A stretch of DNA of 16,958 nt from an uncultured Clostridia bacterium (GTDB lineage: Bacteria > Bacillota > Clostridia > Oscillospirales > Acutalibacteraceae), in NCBI GenBank assembly GCA_937902305.1, contig CALDHV010000008.1, positions 1-16,958 of the forward strand, given 5' to 3'. The notes beneath the pieces are model-generated. The model saw only the letters and a list, made by a program, of their open reading frames with translations, searched no databases and was not told the DNA's origin. Each line of letters starts with the position of its first letter. The stretch's first letter is position 1. Shown here one piece after another: positions 1-6,668 of this stretch. Position numbers and translations under genes: made by a program.

Positions 1-13
1 CAACATACCTATA

Positions 14-67
14 AAGAACTGCCAACAAGCATTTGACTGTTAACCGAATGCTTGTTGGTTCTTTTTT
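14..67 (+). terminator. Rho-independent terminator of an off-window gene
   Basis: A perfect 12-bp stem (arms 22-33 and 47-58, CCAACAAGCATT and its complement) encloses a 13-nt loop and is followed by TTC and six T (62-67). The lower stem can extend by pairing 14-18 with 59-63 across a 3-nt bulge. It reads left to right, so it most likely ends a gene lying left of the window. The minus-strand side has no long T-run. Confidence 0.75.
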
Positions 68-95
68 GGGCTTCGGGGTCATCACTCAATTAATA

Positions 96-159
96 CTATC
101 AATTTTATGCTATCATATCTTGATTTTTGATAGATGAAAGTGTATAATATAGGTGATAG
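96..159 (+). promoter_or_regulatory. Sigma-A promoter with four CTATCA/TGATAG half-sites
   Basis: TTGATT (120-125) and TATAAT (143-148) are separated by 17 bp, giving a good housekeeping promoter that reads into the Fic remnant at 182. The hexamer CTATCA occurs at 96-101 and 110-115, and its complement TGATAG at 128-133 and 154-159. The sites therefore bracket the -35 and -10 elements. That arrangement suggests an operator for an unidentified repressor; this is inference, because no regulator gene is visible in the window. Confidence 0.55.
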
Positions 160-181
160 AAAAAACAGGAGTTGTAAACCG

Positions 182-334
182 ATGAAAAATCCTCCTTTTG
201 TAATTACAGAGCAAATGCTTTCGGATGTGGCGGAAATATCTGAACTTGTGGGAAAGTTGTCCACGGGCAAGTTATCTGCAAGCCCGAACTTGCGGCGGAC
301 AAACCGCATTCGTACGATTCAAGGTATAGTATAA
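182..334 (+). pseudogene. N-terminal remnant of a Fic-family protein
   Basis: An ATG at 182 is preceded by AGGAG (167-171, 10-nt spacing). It opens about 42 residues that resemble the N-terminus of clostridial Fic-domain proteins: MKNPPFVITEQML, then ISELVGKLS, then NLRRTNRIRTIQ. In the family this leads into an S-x-AIEgN inhibitory helix and then the HPFxxGNGR catalytic core. Here the similarity stops after RTIQ and a TAA follows four codons later at 332-334. No HPFxxGNGR is seen downstream, so no AMP-transferase activity is possible. The promoter and ribosome binding site look intact, so the loss is probably a 3' deletion or rearrangement. The dispersed repeat begins about 70 bp further on. 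An alternative is an unrelated short peptide. Family assignment is from memory of the motif pattern. Confidence 0.6.
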
Positions 335-405
335 CAAGAATGTGTTTTTTTTGCAACACAAAAAACGGATGAGGACACGGTATGTTTTATATCGGTACAC
401 GTATT

Positions 406-548
406 CCGGCTACGCAACCCCTACGGGTGCAAACCTTTGGCGGCGGAACGGTCAAGACCGTTCCCTACGGTCATACAGTATTCCAACATACGCACAAACC
501 TCCGGCTACGCACAAACCAAAACCCTTATCATCTATCGTCTATCATCT
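406..548 (-). repeat. Dispersed terminator-linked repeat, copy 1
   Basis: Read on the minus strand, three degenerate heptamers (TAGATGA, TAGACGA, TAGATGA) directly follow the T-run of the jag terminator. Next comes a core (499-535) identical over 37 nt to 14032-14068; the match continues for about 14 more nt with two mismatches. Then follows CCGTAGGG (463-470 on the plus strand) leading into a perfect hairpin with arms 445-453 and 456-464. The module CCGGCTACGCA occurs twice (406-416 and 502-512), and a second CCGTAGGGG-type motif lies near 418-426, so this copy seems to contain one full and one partial unit. There is no open reading frame of its own, so it resembles a non-autonomous or REP-like element. 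Confidence 0.8.
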
Positions 549-585
549 AAAAATCCCCGGTATCGAAACGATACCGGGGATTTTT
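549..585 (-). terminator. Bidirectional 17-bp terminator after jag
   Basis: The arms 549-565 and 569-585 are perfectly complementary over 17 bp around a 3-nt AAA loop. The core is CCCCGGTATCG and both ends carry a five-base A/T tract, so it can stop transcription from either side. It begins two bases after the jag stop codon and closes the rpmH-to-jag operon. Confidence 0.93.
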
Positions 586-587
586 CC

Positions 588-1469
588 TTACAGGTCGATC
601 CGACCGTACAGCGATGCGCTGTTCTCCTTTTCGGACTCGGTGCGGGAGGGCACCGTCGCGCCGTCCGCGGTCGGCAGGGGATTGCTCCGCGAAATGAACT
701 GCCGCACCGGACGCTCCGGCGCAACGATCTCGTGCTCGCGGCGCTCTCCGCGCCCGCGCCGCTCACCGCCGCGGTTGTTGCCGCGTCCGCGTGAGCCACG
801 CCCGCCACGCTCGCGGTCATTGAAGCGATCCTTATTCGGGTTATCGTCCGACGGGCCGATCACCACATGGCGGTTCGGCTCGGTGCCGACGCTCCACGAG
901 GTCGCCCCCTCGATCTCCTGCACCGCCGTATGGATGATGCGGCGCTCATACGGGTTCATCGGCTCCAGCGAATGACGCCGACCGGTGCGGGACGCCTGAT
1001 TGCCCAGCCGCGTCGCCAGCTCGACAAGCGCCTGATGCCGCTTTTCGCGATAATTGCCGATGTCCAGCGTCACGCGGTAATAGGAATTGTCCGCGCGATT
1101 GGCGACCAGCCCGGCAAGATACTGCAACGCATCCAGCGTTTCGCCGCGGCGACCGATGATGAAGCCGAGGTTTTCCCCCTCCAGCGCGAGAACACATCCG
1201 TTCTCCTCCTCGGTCACGGTGCAGGTGCAATCGGTCACGCCCATTGCCGCCAGCACATTCAACAAATACGATTTGGCGCTTTCCGCGGCACTTTCCGCGA
1301 GGATGCCCCTGACCTCTGCCATCGAGCCGCCGAACAGCCCCAGCACTTTCTTTTCCGGTTCCTGCAACACCTCAAAGGTGATGCGCTCCTGCGGCACGTT
1401 CCATTCCTCGGCGATCGCCCGCTTGGCTTCTTCCACCGATGCCGCCTGCTTTACGATTTCTTTGCTCAT
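588..1469 (-). CDS. jag: Jag/KhpB RNA-binding protein with an RGG-rich tail
   Basis: This is the KH-domain RNA-binding protein Jag (KhpB, EloR), 293 residues. It is normally the last gene after yidC and in other Firmicutes works with KhpA in cell elongation and small-RNA binding. A Jag_N domain spans about 1-55 with the typical KKVLGLFGG (40-48). A KH domain has the GRRG loop at 106-109 within GFIIGRRGETLDALQYL. An R3H domain has Arg176-x3-His180. The unusual part is the C-terminus: residues 214-246 are almost only Arg, Gly, Asn and Glu with several RGG/RGR steps, then a disordered tail to 293. The AAAGGA site lies upstream, and the start is 19 nt after the yidC stop. Function is secure; the role of the tail is unknown. 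Confidence 0.95.
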   Translation of the reverse strand: MSKEIVKQAASVEEAKRAIAEEWNVPQERITFEVLQEPEKKVLGLFGGSMAEVRGILAESAAESAKSYLLNVLAAMGVTDCTCTVTEEENGCVLALEGENLGFIIGRRGETLDALQYLAGLVANRADNSYYRVTLDIGNYREKRHQALVELATRLGNQASRTGRRHSLEPMNPYERRIIHTAVQEIEGATSWSVGTEPNRHVVIGPSDDNPNKDRFNDRERGGRGSRGRGNNRGGERRGRGERREHEIVAPERPVRQFISRSNPLPTADGATVPSRTESEKENSASLYGRIDL

Positions 1470-1488
1470 TCGCTATCTGTCCTTTCCC

Positions 1489-2637
1489 TCATTCCTCCGC
1501 CGGCTCATTTTCTTCGGCGGGCTCTTCGCTTTCCTCTGCGAGCTTTTCCTTTTTCGGCGGTCGCGGCAGCTTGCCCTCTTTCGCAAGGCGTTTTTCGTTT
1601 TCCTCCTGCTGCCACGCGGCCTGTTCGGCAAGCCGCGCCTGACGGAGCCGTTCTTTATCCTCGGCCTTTTTGCGCCGGCGCTCGGCGTATTCCGCCTCTG
1701 CCTGGGCGCGTATTTTCGCCGGGTTATACATTTGATTGAGGATCACCGTCTGCACCAATGCCAGCAAATTGGAGAATACCCAATATACGGCAACGCCGCC
1801 CGGTACCCCGAACGCGATGACCAATGAGAAGATCGGCATAACATACATCATAGAATTGGTCGAGCAACCGCCCGCCTGCTGTTCGGGCATCGTCCCCTTG
1901 TTGTAGTGCATCGAGAGCAGGCTCGACAGGAACGCCGCCAGTCCGGATGCGATGGCGACCAGCCACAGCCAGTTCGGCTTGATGCCGTCCTTATTCGGCA
2001 TTTCGAGCAACGAAACACCGAATAAGTTGAATTGCTGCTCGGTATCGCGGATCTTGTCGAGGATCTCGCCCGCTTGCGCCTCGGTCTTGCCCGATGCGAC
2101 CAGCTTATCCGTGATGTCGGTGCTGTAGGTATCGACATACTGCATCAGGTTCAGCTCGCTGTAATACGAATTTTTATTGAAGGTGGTGTCCGCTTTCTTC
2201 CGATCCATTTTTCCGTCGGCGACCAAACCGTCGCTGACGGCAGTGATGCAGGTGTTGAGATCGGTCTCATTGACCCGCTGGACGTAGGTGAGCGGCTTAT
2301 AGATGACCGCGATGATGCTGAACAGCACCAGCATCTGTACCACCATCGGCAGACAGCCGCCGGTCATACTGACGCCCTCTTTTTCAAAAAGCTCCTGCTG
2401 CTTTTGCGCCATTTTCTGCTTATCGTTGGCGTATTTTTTCTGCAATCGCTCGATACGCGGCGCAAGCCGGGCGCGGTCTGCCTGTCCCTTCTGCGTTTTG
2501 ATGGACAGCGGGAACATCACGACACGCAACACAAACGTGAACAGGAAAATTGCCACAAAATAACTGGGAATCAACGTATAGATCCACCGGAGCAGGTACC
2601 CCAGCGGCACAGCCAGCAATCCGAATATTTTCATCAT
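1489..2637 (-). CDS. yidC: YidC/Oxa1/SpoIIIJ membrane protein insertase
   Basis: This insertase places membrane proteins in the cytoplasmic membrane, alone or with SecYEG. The protein has 382 residues, longer than the roughly 260 of B. subtilis SpoIIIJ. Hydrophobic segments lie at about 5-45 (two), 96-114, 222-242, 263-280 and 282-302. The groove arginine is Arg38 in FVLRVVMFPLS. The cytoplasmic hairpin (about 46-90) is charged and contains IERLQKKYANDKQKM. Two parts are extended: a polar outside loop of about 100 residues (117-220) and a charged C-terminal tail (310-382) ending in Glu/Pro repeats. No lipobox cysteine is seen near the N-terminus, unlike SpoIIIJ. GGGAGG precedes the start, and the gene lies 24 nt after yidD. 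Basic tails of this kind are thought to help ribosome binding. Confidence 0.95.
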   Translation of the reverse strand: MMKIFGLLAVPLGYLLRWIYTLIPSYFVAIFLFTFVLRVVMFPLSIKTQKGQADRARLAPRIERLQKKYANDKQKMAQKQQELFEKEGVSMTGGCLPMVVQMLVLFSIIAVIYKPLTYVQRVNETDLNTCITAVSDGLVADGKMDRKKADTTFNKNSYYSELNLMQYVDTYSTDITDKLVASGKTEAQAGEILDKIRDTEQQFNLFGVSLLEMPNKDGIKPNWLWLVAIASGLAAFLSSLLSMHYNKGTMPEQQAGGCSTNSMMYVMPIFSLVIAFGVPGGVAVYWVFSNLLALVQTVILNQMYNPAKIRAQAEAEYAERRRKKAEDKERLRQARLAEQAAWQQEENEKRLAKEGKLPRPPKKEKLAEESEEPAEENEPAEE

Positions 2638-2661
2638 GGCGCGATTCGCCTCCCGTAATTC

Positions 2662-2916
2662 TTATTTCTTTTTGATCCACAAAATGCGGTCGGGCACGGG
2701 GTCGTACCCGCCACGGCACAGCGGATTGCAACGCAATATGCGCCACACCGCCATCACCGAGCCGATCAGCAAGCCATATCCCGCCAGCGCCTCCATCGCA
2801 TATTCCGAACAGGTGGGGGTAAACCGGCAGACCGGCGGCGTTTTAGAGGAAATGTGCTTGCGGTAAAGCCGGACAAGAGCGATAGCCCAGTTGCGCGGAC
2901 GCCACCATTCATTCAC
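2662..2916 (-). CDS. yidD: Membrane protein insertion efficiency factor YidD
   Basis: This is a small (84 residues) membrane-associated protein that assists YidC. The family signatures are complete: CRFTPTCSEYA near residues 30-40, and the C-terminal RCNPLCRGGYDPVP. The N-terminus is amphipathic and basic. The start is GTG at 2914-2916, because the two nearby ATG triplets are out of frame. It overlaps the rnpA stop by 8 nt and no strong ribosome binding site precedes it, so translational coupling to rnpA is likely. The gene order rnpA-yidD-yidC is the usual one. Confidence 0.95.
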   Translation of the reverse strand: MNEWWRPRNWAIALVRLYRKHISSKTPPVCRFTPTCSEYAMEALAGYGLLIGSVMAVWRILRCNPLCRGGYDPVPDRILWIKKK

Positions 2917-3247
2917 GGTCGATCACGCCCAATTCGGTCAAGTGCCGACGGATGATCGGCGCAAGCTCGGTGCTTTTCATCTCCAGCATCCGGGCACGTG
3001 CCACAAAAACAATGTCGTAGCCCCGGCAAATAGGATAAACAGACCGGAATGCCGCCCGGATGACCCGCCGGCACCGGCTACGCTGTACGGCGGAGCCGAC
3101 CTTTTTGCCGGTGGTAATGCCGATCCGGGGCTTGCCCAGTCTGTTTTTACGCGCATAGGTCACCAGCGCGGGATGCACCTGCGAACGACCGCGATAATAC
3201 AGCGAGCGGAACTCCTTGTTCAGCCGCAGGGTCTCCCACGTCGCCAT
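2909..3247 (-). CDS. rnpA: Ribonuclease P protein component
   Basis: RnpA is the protein cofactor of RNase P, which removes 5' leaders of tRNA precursors. With the start at 3247 it has 112 residues, typical for the family. This start is preferred because AAAGGAGG lies 7 nt upstream and the next residues, TWETLRLNKEFRSLY, match the usual N-terminus. A start at 3286 would add 13 residues that overlap the attenuator-like hairpin. The conserved basic helix (RNR motif) is GSAVQRSRCRRVIRAAFR, residues 51-68, with Ser in place of the usual Asn. The C-terminus overlaps the start of yidD. Confidence 0.95.
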   Translation of the reverse strand: MATWETLRLNKEFRSLYYRGRSQVHPALVTYARKNRLGKPRIGITTGKKVGSAVQRSRCRRVIRAAFRSVYPICRGYDIVFVARARMLEMKSTELAPIIRRHLTELGVIDRE

Positions 3248-3274
3248 ACCGATGCCTCCTTTTACGCCGACAAG

Positions 3275-3300
3275 AAAAAAAGCCACACGATGGTGGCCTC
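3275..3300 (-). terminator. Attenuator-like hairpin between rpmH and rnpA
   Basis: On the minus strand, GCCAC and GTGGC (plus positions 3293-3297 and 3282-3286) form a 5-bp GC-rich stem with a 6-nt loop. It can be extended outward by G-T and A-T pairs and is followed by seven T (3275-3281). It starts just after the rpmH stop and ends about 15 nt before the rnpA ribosome binding site. It is short, so partial termination is more likely than full termination. That would lower rnpA expression relative to the abundant L34. Confidence 0.6.
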
Positions 3301-3302
3301 TT

Positions 3303-3437
3303 TCAGTAGCTCAAACGCGCTCTGCCCTTTGCCCGTCTGCGAGCCAGAACCTTGCGGCCGTTGGCAGTAGCCATTCTCTTACGGAAACCGTGTTCCATCT
3401 TGCGATGACGCTTTTTCGGTTGATAGGTACGAAACAT
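3303..3437 (-). CDS. rpmH: Ribosomal protein bL34
   Basis: This 44-residue very basic protein of the large ribosomal subunit begins MFRTYQPKKRHRKMEHGFRK and contains the family signature GFRKRMATANGRKVLARRR. The start at 3437 is set by AAGGAGGAG ending a few bases upstream. A longer frame reaching back to 3608 runs through the promoter and is not translated. It is the first gene of the minus-strand operon and faces dnaA, as in most bacteria. Confidence 0.98.
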   Translation of the reverse strand: MFRTYQPKKRHRKMEHGFRKRMATANGRKVLARRRAKGRARLSY

Positions 3438-3469
3438 CGTTGCTCCTCCTTTCGGGATAAGGCTTTTCA

Positions 3470-3488
3470 CCGTCCGAAAAGCGGACGG
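3470..3488 (-). promoter_or_regulatory. Hairpin in the rpmH leader
   Basis: CCGTCCG and CGGACGG (3470-3476 and 3482-3488) make a perfect 7-bp stem with a 5-nt loop. It lies near the 5' end of the predicted rpmH transcript, which should start near 3500. No long T-run follows directly, so it is more likely an mRNA-stabilising or regulatory leader structure than a terminator. Confidence 0.45.
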
Positions 3489-3506
3489 ACAGCCTGACAA
3501 GTAGAC

Positions 3507-3536
3507 ATTATATACCACCGCATACAAGTCTGTCAA
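3507..3536 (-). promoter_or_regulatory. Strong sigma-A promoter of the rpmH operon
   Basis: On the minus strand a consensus TTGACA (3531-3536) and a consensus TATAAT (3507-3512) are separated by 18 bp. Transcription should start near 3500 and give a leader of about 63 nt before rpmH. Both hexamers match consensus fully, which fits a highly expressed ribosomal protein operon. Confidence 0.88.
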
Positions 3537-3720
3537 GGGGAAAATCTCGGATGCGGCGGTTTTTTCAAAAAACTTTTTTCCGTTTGTGTTTGCGGTTTTT
3601 TTGACCACAACATATTGTATTTTTCGCGCAATGCCGTCATTTTTCGCTTTTACCCCCGAAGGTCGTTTTTACCCTTTTTGCCCGCCGAAAAAGATTTTTT
3701 GCCAAAAAACGCAAAAATCA

Positions 3721-3749
3721 TTGAAAAATATTTATTTCTATGCTACAAT
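3721..3749 (+). promoter_or_regulatory. dnaA promoter with extended -10
   Basis: TTGAAA (3721-3726) and TACAAT (3744-3749) are spaced by 17 bp, and TGC directly before the -10 makes an extended -10 element. Transcription should start near 3756, leaving a leader of about 230 nt before the dnaA start codon. Confidence 0.8.
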
Positions 3750-3755
3750 TATATA

Positions 3756-3764
3756 TGTGGAAAT
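3756..3764 (-). promoter_or_regulatory. DnaA-box-like site at the dnaA start point
   Basis: The minus strand reads ATTTCCACA, 7 of 9 matches to TTATCCACA. It sits at the predicted transcription start of dnaA, where bound DnaA would block its own promoter. Autorepression is known for dnaA in many bacteria; here it is inferred from position. Confidence 0.4.
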
Positions 3765-3804
3765 ATAAGTGTGGGATGAGAGCCATAGATTTCCGCAATA
3801 CCCG

Positions 3805-3865
3805 TCGGAATGTTCCGAAAAAGTCACGTGACACAGCATTTTTCCATAAAAAATCGCGATTTTTT
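3805..3865. repeat. Three palindromes in the dnaA leader
   Basis: Three perfect inverted repeats follow one another: 3805-3818 (TCGGAA and complement around TG), 3823-3832 (GTCACGTGAC), and 3848-3865 (AAAAAATCGCGATTTTTT, 18 bp without a loop). They lie in the long dnaA leader, inside the rpmH-dnaA spacer. They could be protein-binding sites or part of a bipartite origin. The 18-bp palindrome is unlikely to be a terminator because it lacks a loop and a GC stem. Confidence 0.6.
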
Positions 3866-3983
3866 GACCCTGCCCATATTCTGTCTTGCGATAGATAGGG
3901 TGCGTTTTTTGATAATATCCGCATTTTTCCGTTTTTTTCGAATATTCACCATATCAAATGAAGAAGGAGTAATACATATAAAT

Positions 3984-5330
3984 ATGGAACTGAATGATGT
4001 CTGGTTAAAAGAGTTTTGGACAAAGGTTATGGACGATATGAAAGTCAATGGCAACACCTCGATGGTCGTTTTCGACCTCTGGATCAAGCCTTTGGAGGCG
4101 GTCGGCATTGAGGATGGCAAGGTGATCGCATCGGTCAATACCGTGTGGCAGAAAAAAACCCTCGAGGATGAGGGCTATGCCGAGCGGGTCGAGGCGGCGA
4201 TGCGGCGGGTGCTCGGCTCCCCGATAGGACTGGAGATCCGGGCGCGGGAGGAAGATCCGCAGGCGACGATAAATCCCGCCGCCGTTCCCGGCACGGTCGC
4301 ACCCGTCGAGGGTGCGGAGTTCACCTTTGACAATTTCATCGTCGGCTCGTCCAACAAGTTCGCACACGCCGCCTCTCAGGCGGTCGCCAAGCAACCCGCG
4401 ATGCTGTACAACCCGCTGTTTATCTACGGCAATTCCGGATTGGGCAAAACGCACCTGATGTACGCCATCTGCAACGAAATGCGCAAGAAAAATCCCGGGG
4501 TACATATCCTGTATACCAAAGGTGAAACGATGGTAAACGAGCTGATCGAATCCTTGCGAAACGGCACGATGCCGGAGTTTCGTGCGCATTACCGCACGGC
4601 GGACATCCTGCTGGTGGATGACATCCAGTTTATCGGCGGCAAGGTCGCCATTCAAGAGGAGTTTTTCCACACCTTTGAGGCGGTGCACTCCACCGGCAAG
4701 CAGATCGTGCTGACCAGCGACCGTCCGCCACGCGAGATCGCCACGCTGGATGACCGCCTGCGCTATCGGTTTGAGGAGGGTCTGCTGGCGGATATTCAGC
4801 CGCCGGATTTTGAGACCCGCATCGCCATTATTCGCAGTAAGGCGCAGGCACTTGACCTGGCTTTGTCGGATGATGTGGCTACCTACATTGCCAACCAACT
4901 CAAAACCAACGTGCGGCAGTTAGAGGGTGTCGTCAAGCGCATACGGGCACAAAATCTGCTCAATAACGATCTGCCGTCGATGCTGGTGGCGCAGAACGCC
5001 ATCCGCGACATTCGCAACGACAATCAGCCGGTGCCGCTGACGGTGGAACGCATCATCAATGAGGTTGCCCGCACGATGAATGTCCGCGCAGAGGATATTC
5101 GTTCTTCCAAACGCGCCTCACAGATCTCAACGGCACGGCAGATCGCGGTCTATGTGGTGCGCAATATCACCAATCTGTCCACCAAGCAGATCGGTACGGA
5201 GTTCGGCAACCGTGACCATTCCACCATCGTATATGCCATTCAAAATGTCGAGGCAGAAATGGCGCGCAATATGACCTACAAAAACACGGTCAATGACATC
5301 ATCAAAAACCTGAGCAACAACAACGGATAA
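3984..5330 (+). CDS. dnaA: Chromosomal replication initiator DnaA
   Basis: DnaA binds DnaA boxes as an AAA+ ATPase and melts the origin. The protein has 448 residues, the usual length. Domain I is about 1-85 and a short linker (86-112) serves as domain II. The AAA+ core has Walker A GNSGLGKT (149-156), Walker B LLVDDIQF (209-216) and the box VII arginine region DRLRYRF (257-263). Domain IV carries the DNA-binding signature RDHST (410-414). The Trp usually found in RFEWGL is Glu here (RFEEGL). The start is ATG at 3984; AAGGAG lies 14 nt upstream, a long spacing. A frame open back to 3810 is leader, not protein. It is first in the plus-strand replication operon. Confidence 0.98.
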   Translation: MELNDVWLKEFWTKVMDDMKVNGNTSMVVFDLWIKPLEAVGIEDGKVIASVNTVWQKKTLEDEGYAERVEAAMRRVLGSPIGLEIRAREEDPQATINPAAVPGTVAPVEGAEFTFDNFIVGSSNKFAHAASQAVAKQPAMLYNPLFIYGNSGLGKTHLMYAICNEMRKKNPGVHILYTKGETMVNELIESLRNGTMPEFRAHYRTADILLVDDIQFIGGKVAIQEEFFHTFEAVHSTGKQIVLTSDRPPREIATLDDRLRYRFEEGLLADIQPPDFETRIAIIRSKAQALDLALSDDVATYIANQLKTNVRQLEGVVKRIRAQNLLNNDLPSMLVAQNAIRDIRNDNQPVPLTVERIINEVARTMNVRAEDIRSSKRASQISTARQIAVYVVRNITNLSTKQIGTEFGNRDHSTIVYAIQNVEAEMARNMTYKNTVNDIIKNLSNNNG

Positions 5331-5564
5331 TCAACCGAATTTCTCACAATCCACCAACGTACTTTCCACGGTCGGTGAACGGCGGATTTTTTCTCCACTT
5401 TTTCAATTTTTTTCCACCCGCCGTTTCACCGCCGGAAAGTCCGGTTATGTCTTGCAAAATCTGCCTGTTATCTTATTTTCAACCAATTCACCGCCTCTAC
5501 TACTACTACTAAATGTTATAGTGTTTTATGTATACAAAAAGCGAAAATTAAGGAGAGGGTCAAA
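5331..5564 (+). other. Candidate oriC (dnaA-dnaN spacer)
   Basis: This 234-nt spacer sits where Firmicutes unwind their origin. A row of same-strand sites shares a TCCAC-like core and partly matches TTATCCACA: TTTCTCACA (5340-5348), CAATCCACC (5347-5355), CTTTCCACG (5362-5370), TTCTCCACT (5391-5399) and TTTTCCACC (5410-5418), with 6-7 of 9 matches each. A small inverted repeat CCGGA/TCCGG lies near 5431-5445. CTA triplets follow at 5497-5511, then an AT-rich stretch (5512-5550) suited to melting. No perfect DnaA box is present. Assignment rests on position plus these motifs. Confidence 0.7.
5497..5511 (+). promoter_or_regulatory. DnaA-trio (five CTA triplets)
   Basis: Five consecutive CTA triplets follow a short GC block (5491-5496) and precede an AT-rich stretch. 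In B. subtilis such triplets, read 3'-GAT on the other strand, guide the DnaA filament into the unwinding element. Orientation and position between dnaA and dnaN agree with that model. Here the repeats are perfect, whereas those of B. subtilis are degenerate. Confidence 0.65.
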
Positions 5565-6668
5565 ATGAAACTGCTGTGTAACAAACAGGAACTGATCGAG
5601 GCTGTCGGTAACGTACAGCGTGCTGTTGCCACCAAGGCCGCGCTTCCGGCGCTGGAGGGTATTCTTCTGCAAGCGCAGGGGTCGTCTCTGTTTTTAGCGG
5701 GCTTTGATATGGAAATCGGTATCACGACCACCATTCCCGCATCCGTGCAGGAGCCGGGCGAGATCGTGATGAGCGCCCGTATGTTTGGCGATATTGTGCG
5801 CAAGATGCCGGGCGAGAGCATTTCCATCACAGTGGATGACCGCTTCAATACCATCATCCGCAACGATCAGACCGAGTTTTCCATTATCGGTATGACTGCG
5901 GCGGATTATCCCGACCTTCCCAAAGTAATGGATGCGGTTTCATTGGCCGTTTCCCAGCCGGTGTTGAAAAGTATGATACGGCAGACCATTTTTGCCGTTG
6001 CCGCGCCGACCGATCCGCGACCGATCTATACCGGTACGCGGTTTGAGGTCAGTACCGATAATCTGCGCCTTATCAGCGTGGACGGATACCGTCTTGCCAT
6101 TCGCAATGAAACGATACAAAGTGAGGAAGCCATCAACTTTATCGTGCCGGGCAAGACATTGCAGGAGATCCTCAAGCTGTTGAAGGACGAGGATAAGCCC
6201 TGCTCGCTGATCGTCGGCAGACGTCACATCATCTTTGAAATCGACGGCTATGCGGTCATTTCCCGTCTGCTGGACGGTGAGTTTATGGCGTATGATAAGA
6301 TCATCCCGCAGGACAACACCTCCACGGTCACGGTCAATACCCGCGCATTCATCGACGCGGTGGATCGCGTGTCGCTGGTCATCAATGACCGGCTCAAATC
6401 GCCGCTGGTGTGTGAGTTCCGCGCGGACAGCATCAATTTGTCCTGCGTAACGCCGCAGGGCAGTGCCAATGACACCATTCCGGCGGAAAATGAGGGCAAA
6501 GAGGAAGAAATGGGTTTCAATTCCCGCTTTTTGCTGGATGCCCTGCGCAACAGCGAGACGGATGAGGTGAAAATTGAGCTGGGCGGCGCGGTCAAGCCGA
6601 TGAAGATATTGCCCGCCGAGGGAGATGCGTTTCTGTTCCTCGTTTTGCCGGTGAGGTTGAAAAAATGA
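5565..6668 (+). CDS. dnaN: DNA polymerase III beta subunit (sliding clamp)
   Basis: The clamp is a ring-shaped homodimer that holds DNA polymerase III and repair proteins on DNA. It has 367 residues, as expected for three clamp folds. The N-terminus MKLLCNKQELIEAVGNVQRA, the PALEGILL and AADYPDLP motifs, and the C-terminal FLVLPVRLKK match the family. AAGGAGAGG just upstream sets the ATG at 5565. The stop overlaps the yaaA start by 4 nt (ATGA), so the two are translationally coupled. Confidence 0.98.
   Translation: MKLLCNKQELIEAVGNVQRAVATKAALPALEGILLQAQGSSLFLAGFDMEIGITTTIPASVQEPGEIVMSARMFGDIVRKMPGESISITVDDRFNTIIRNDQTEFSIIGMTAADYPDLPKVMDAVSLAVSQPVLKSMIRQTIFAVAAPTDPRPIYTGTRFEVSTDNLRLISVDGYRLAIRNETIQSEEAINFIVPGKTLQEILKLLKDEDKPCSLIVGRRHIIFEIDGYAVISRLLDGEFMAYDKIIPQDNTSTVTVNTRAFIDAVDRVSLVINDRLKSPLVCEFRADSINLSCVTPQGSANDTIPAENEGKEEEMGFNSRFLLDALRNSETDEVKIELGGAVKPMKILPAEGDAFLFLVLPVRLKK

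Noticed and set aside
382..975. A plus-strand frame of 197 codons beginning in the repeat region
   Set aside because: It runs through the dispersed repeat and terminator and then antisense through jag; its composition is Arg/Ser/Pro-rich and it has no family match.
3438..3608. An upstream extension of rpmH
   Set aside because: It spans the consensus promoter at 3507-3536, and L34 is always about 44 residues.
3810..3983. An N-terminal extension of dnaA by 58 residues
   Set aside because: The conserved domain I starts at 3984. The extension is encoded by AT-rich leader containing palindromes.
5381..5425. A terminator for dnaA in the GGCGG ... CCGCC pairing
   Set aside because: The arms are only five bases and are separated by about 37 nt, and the T-runs lie inside the loop instead of after the stem.
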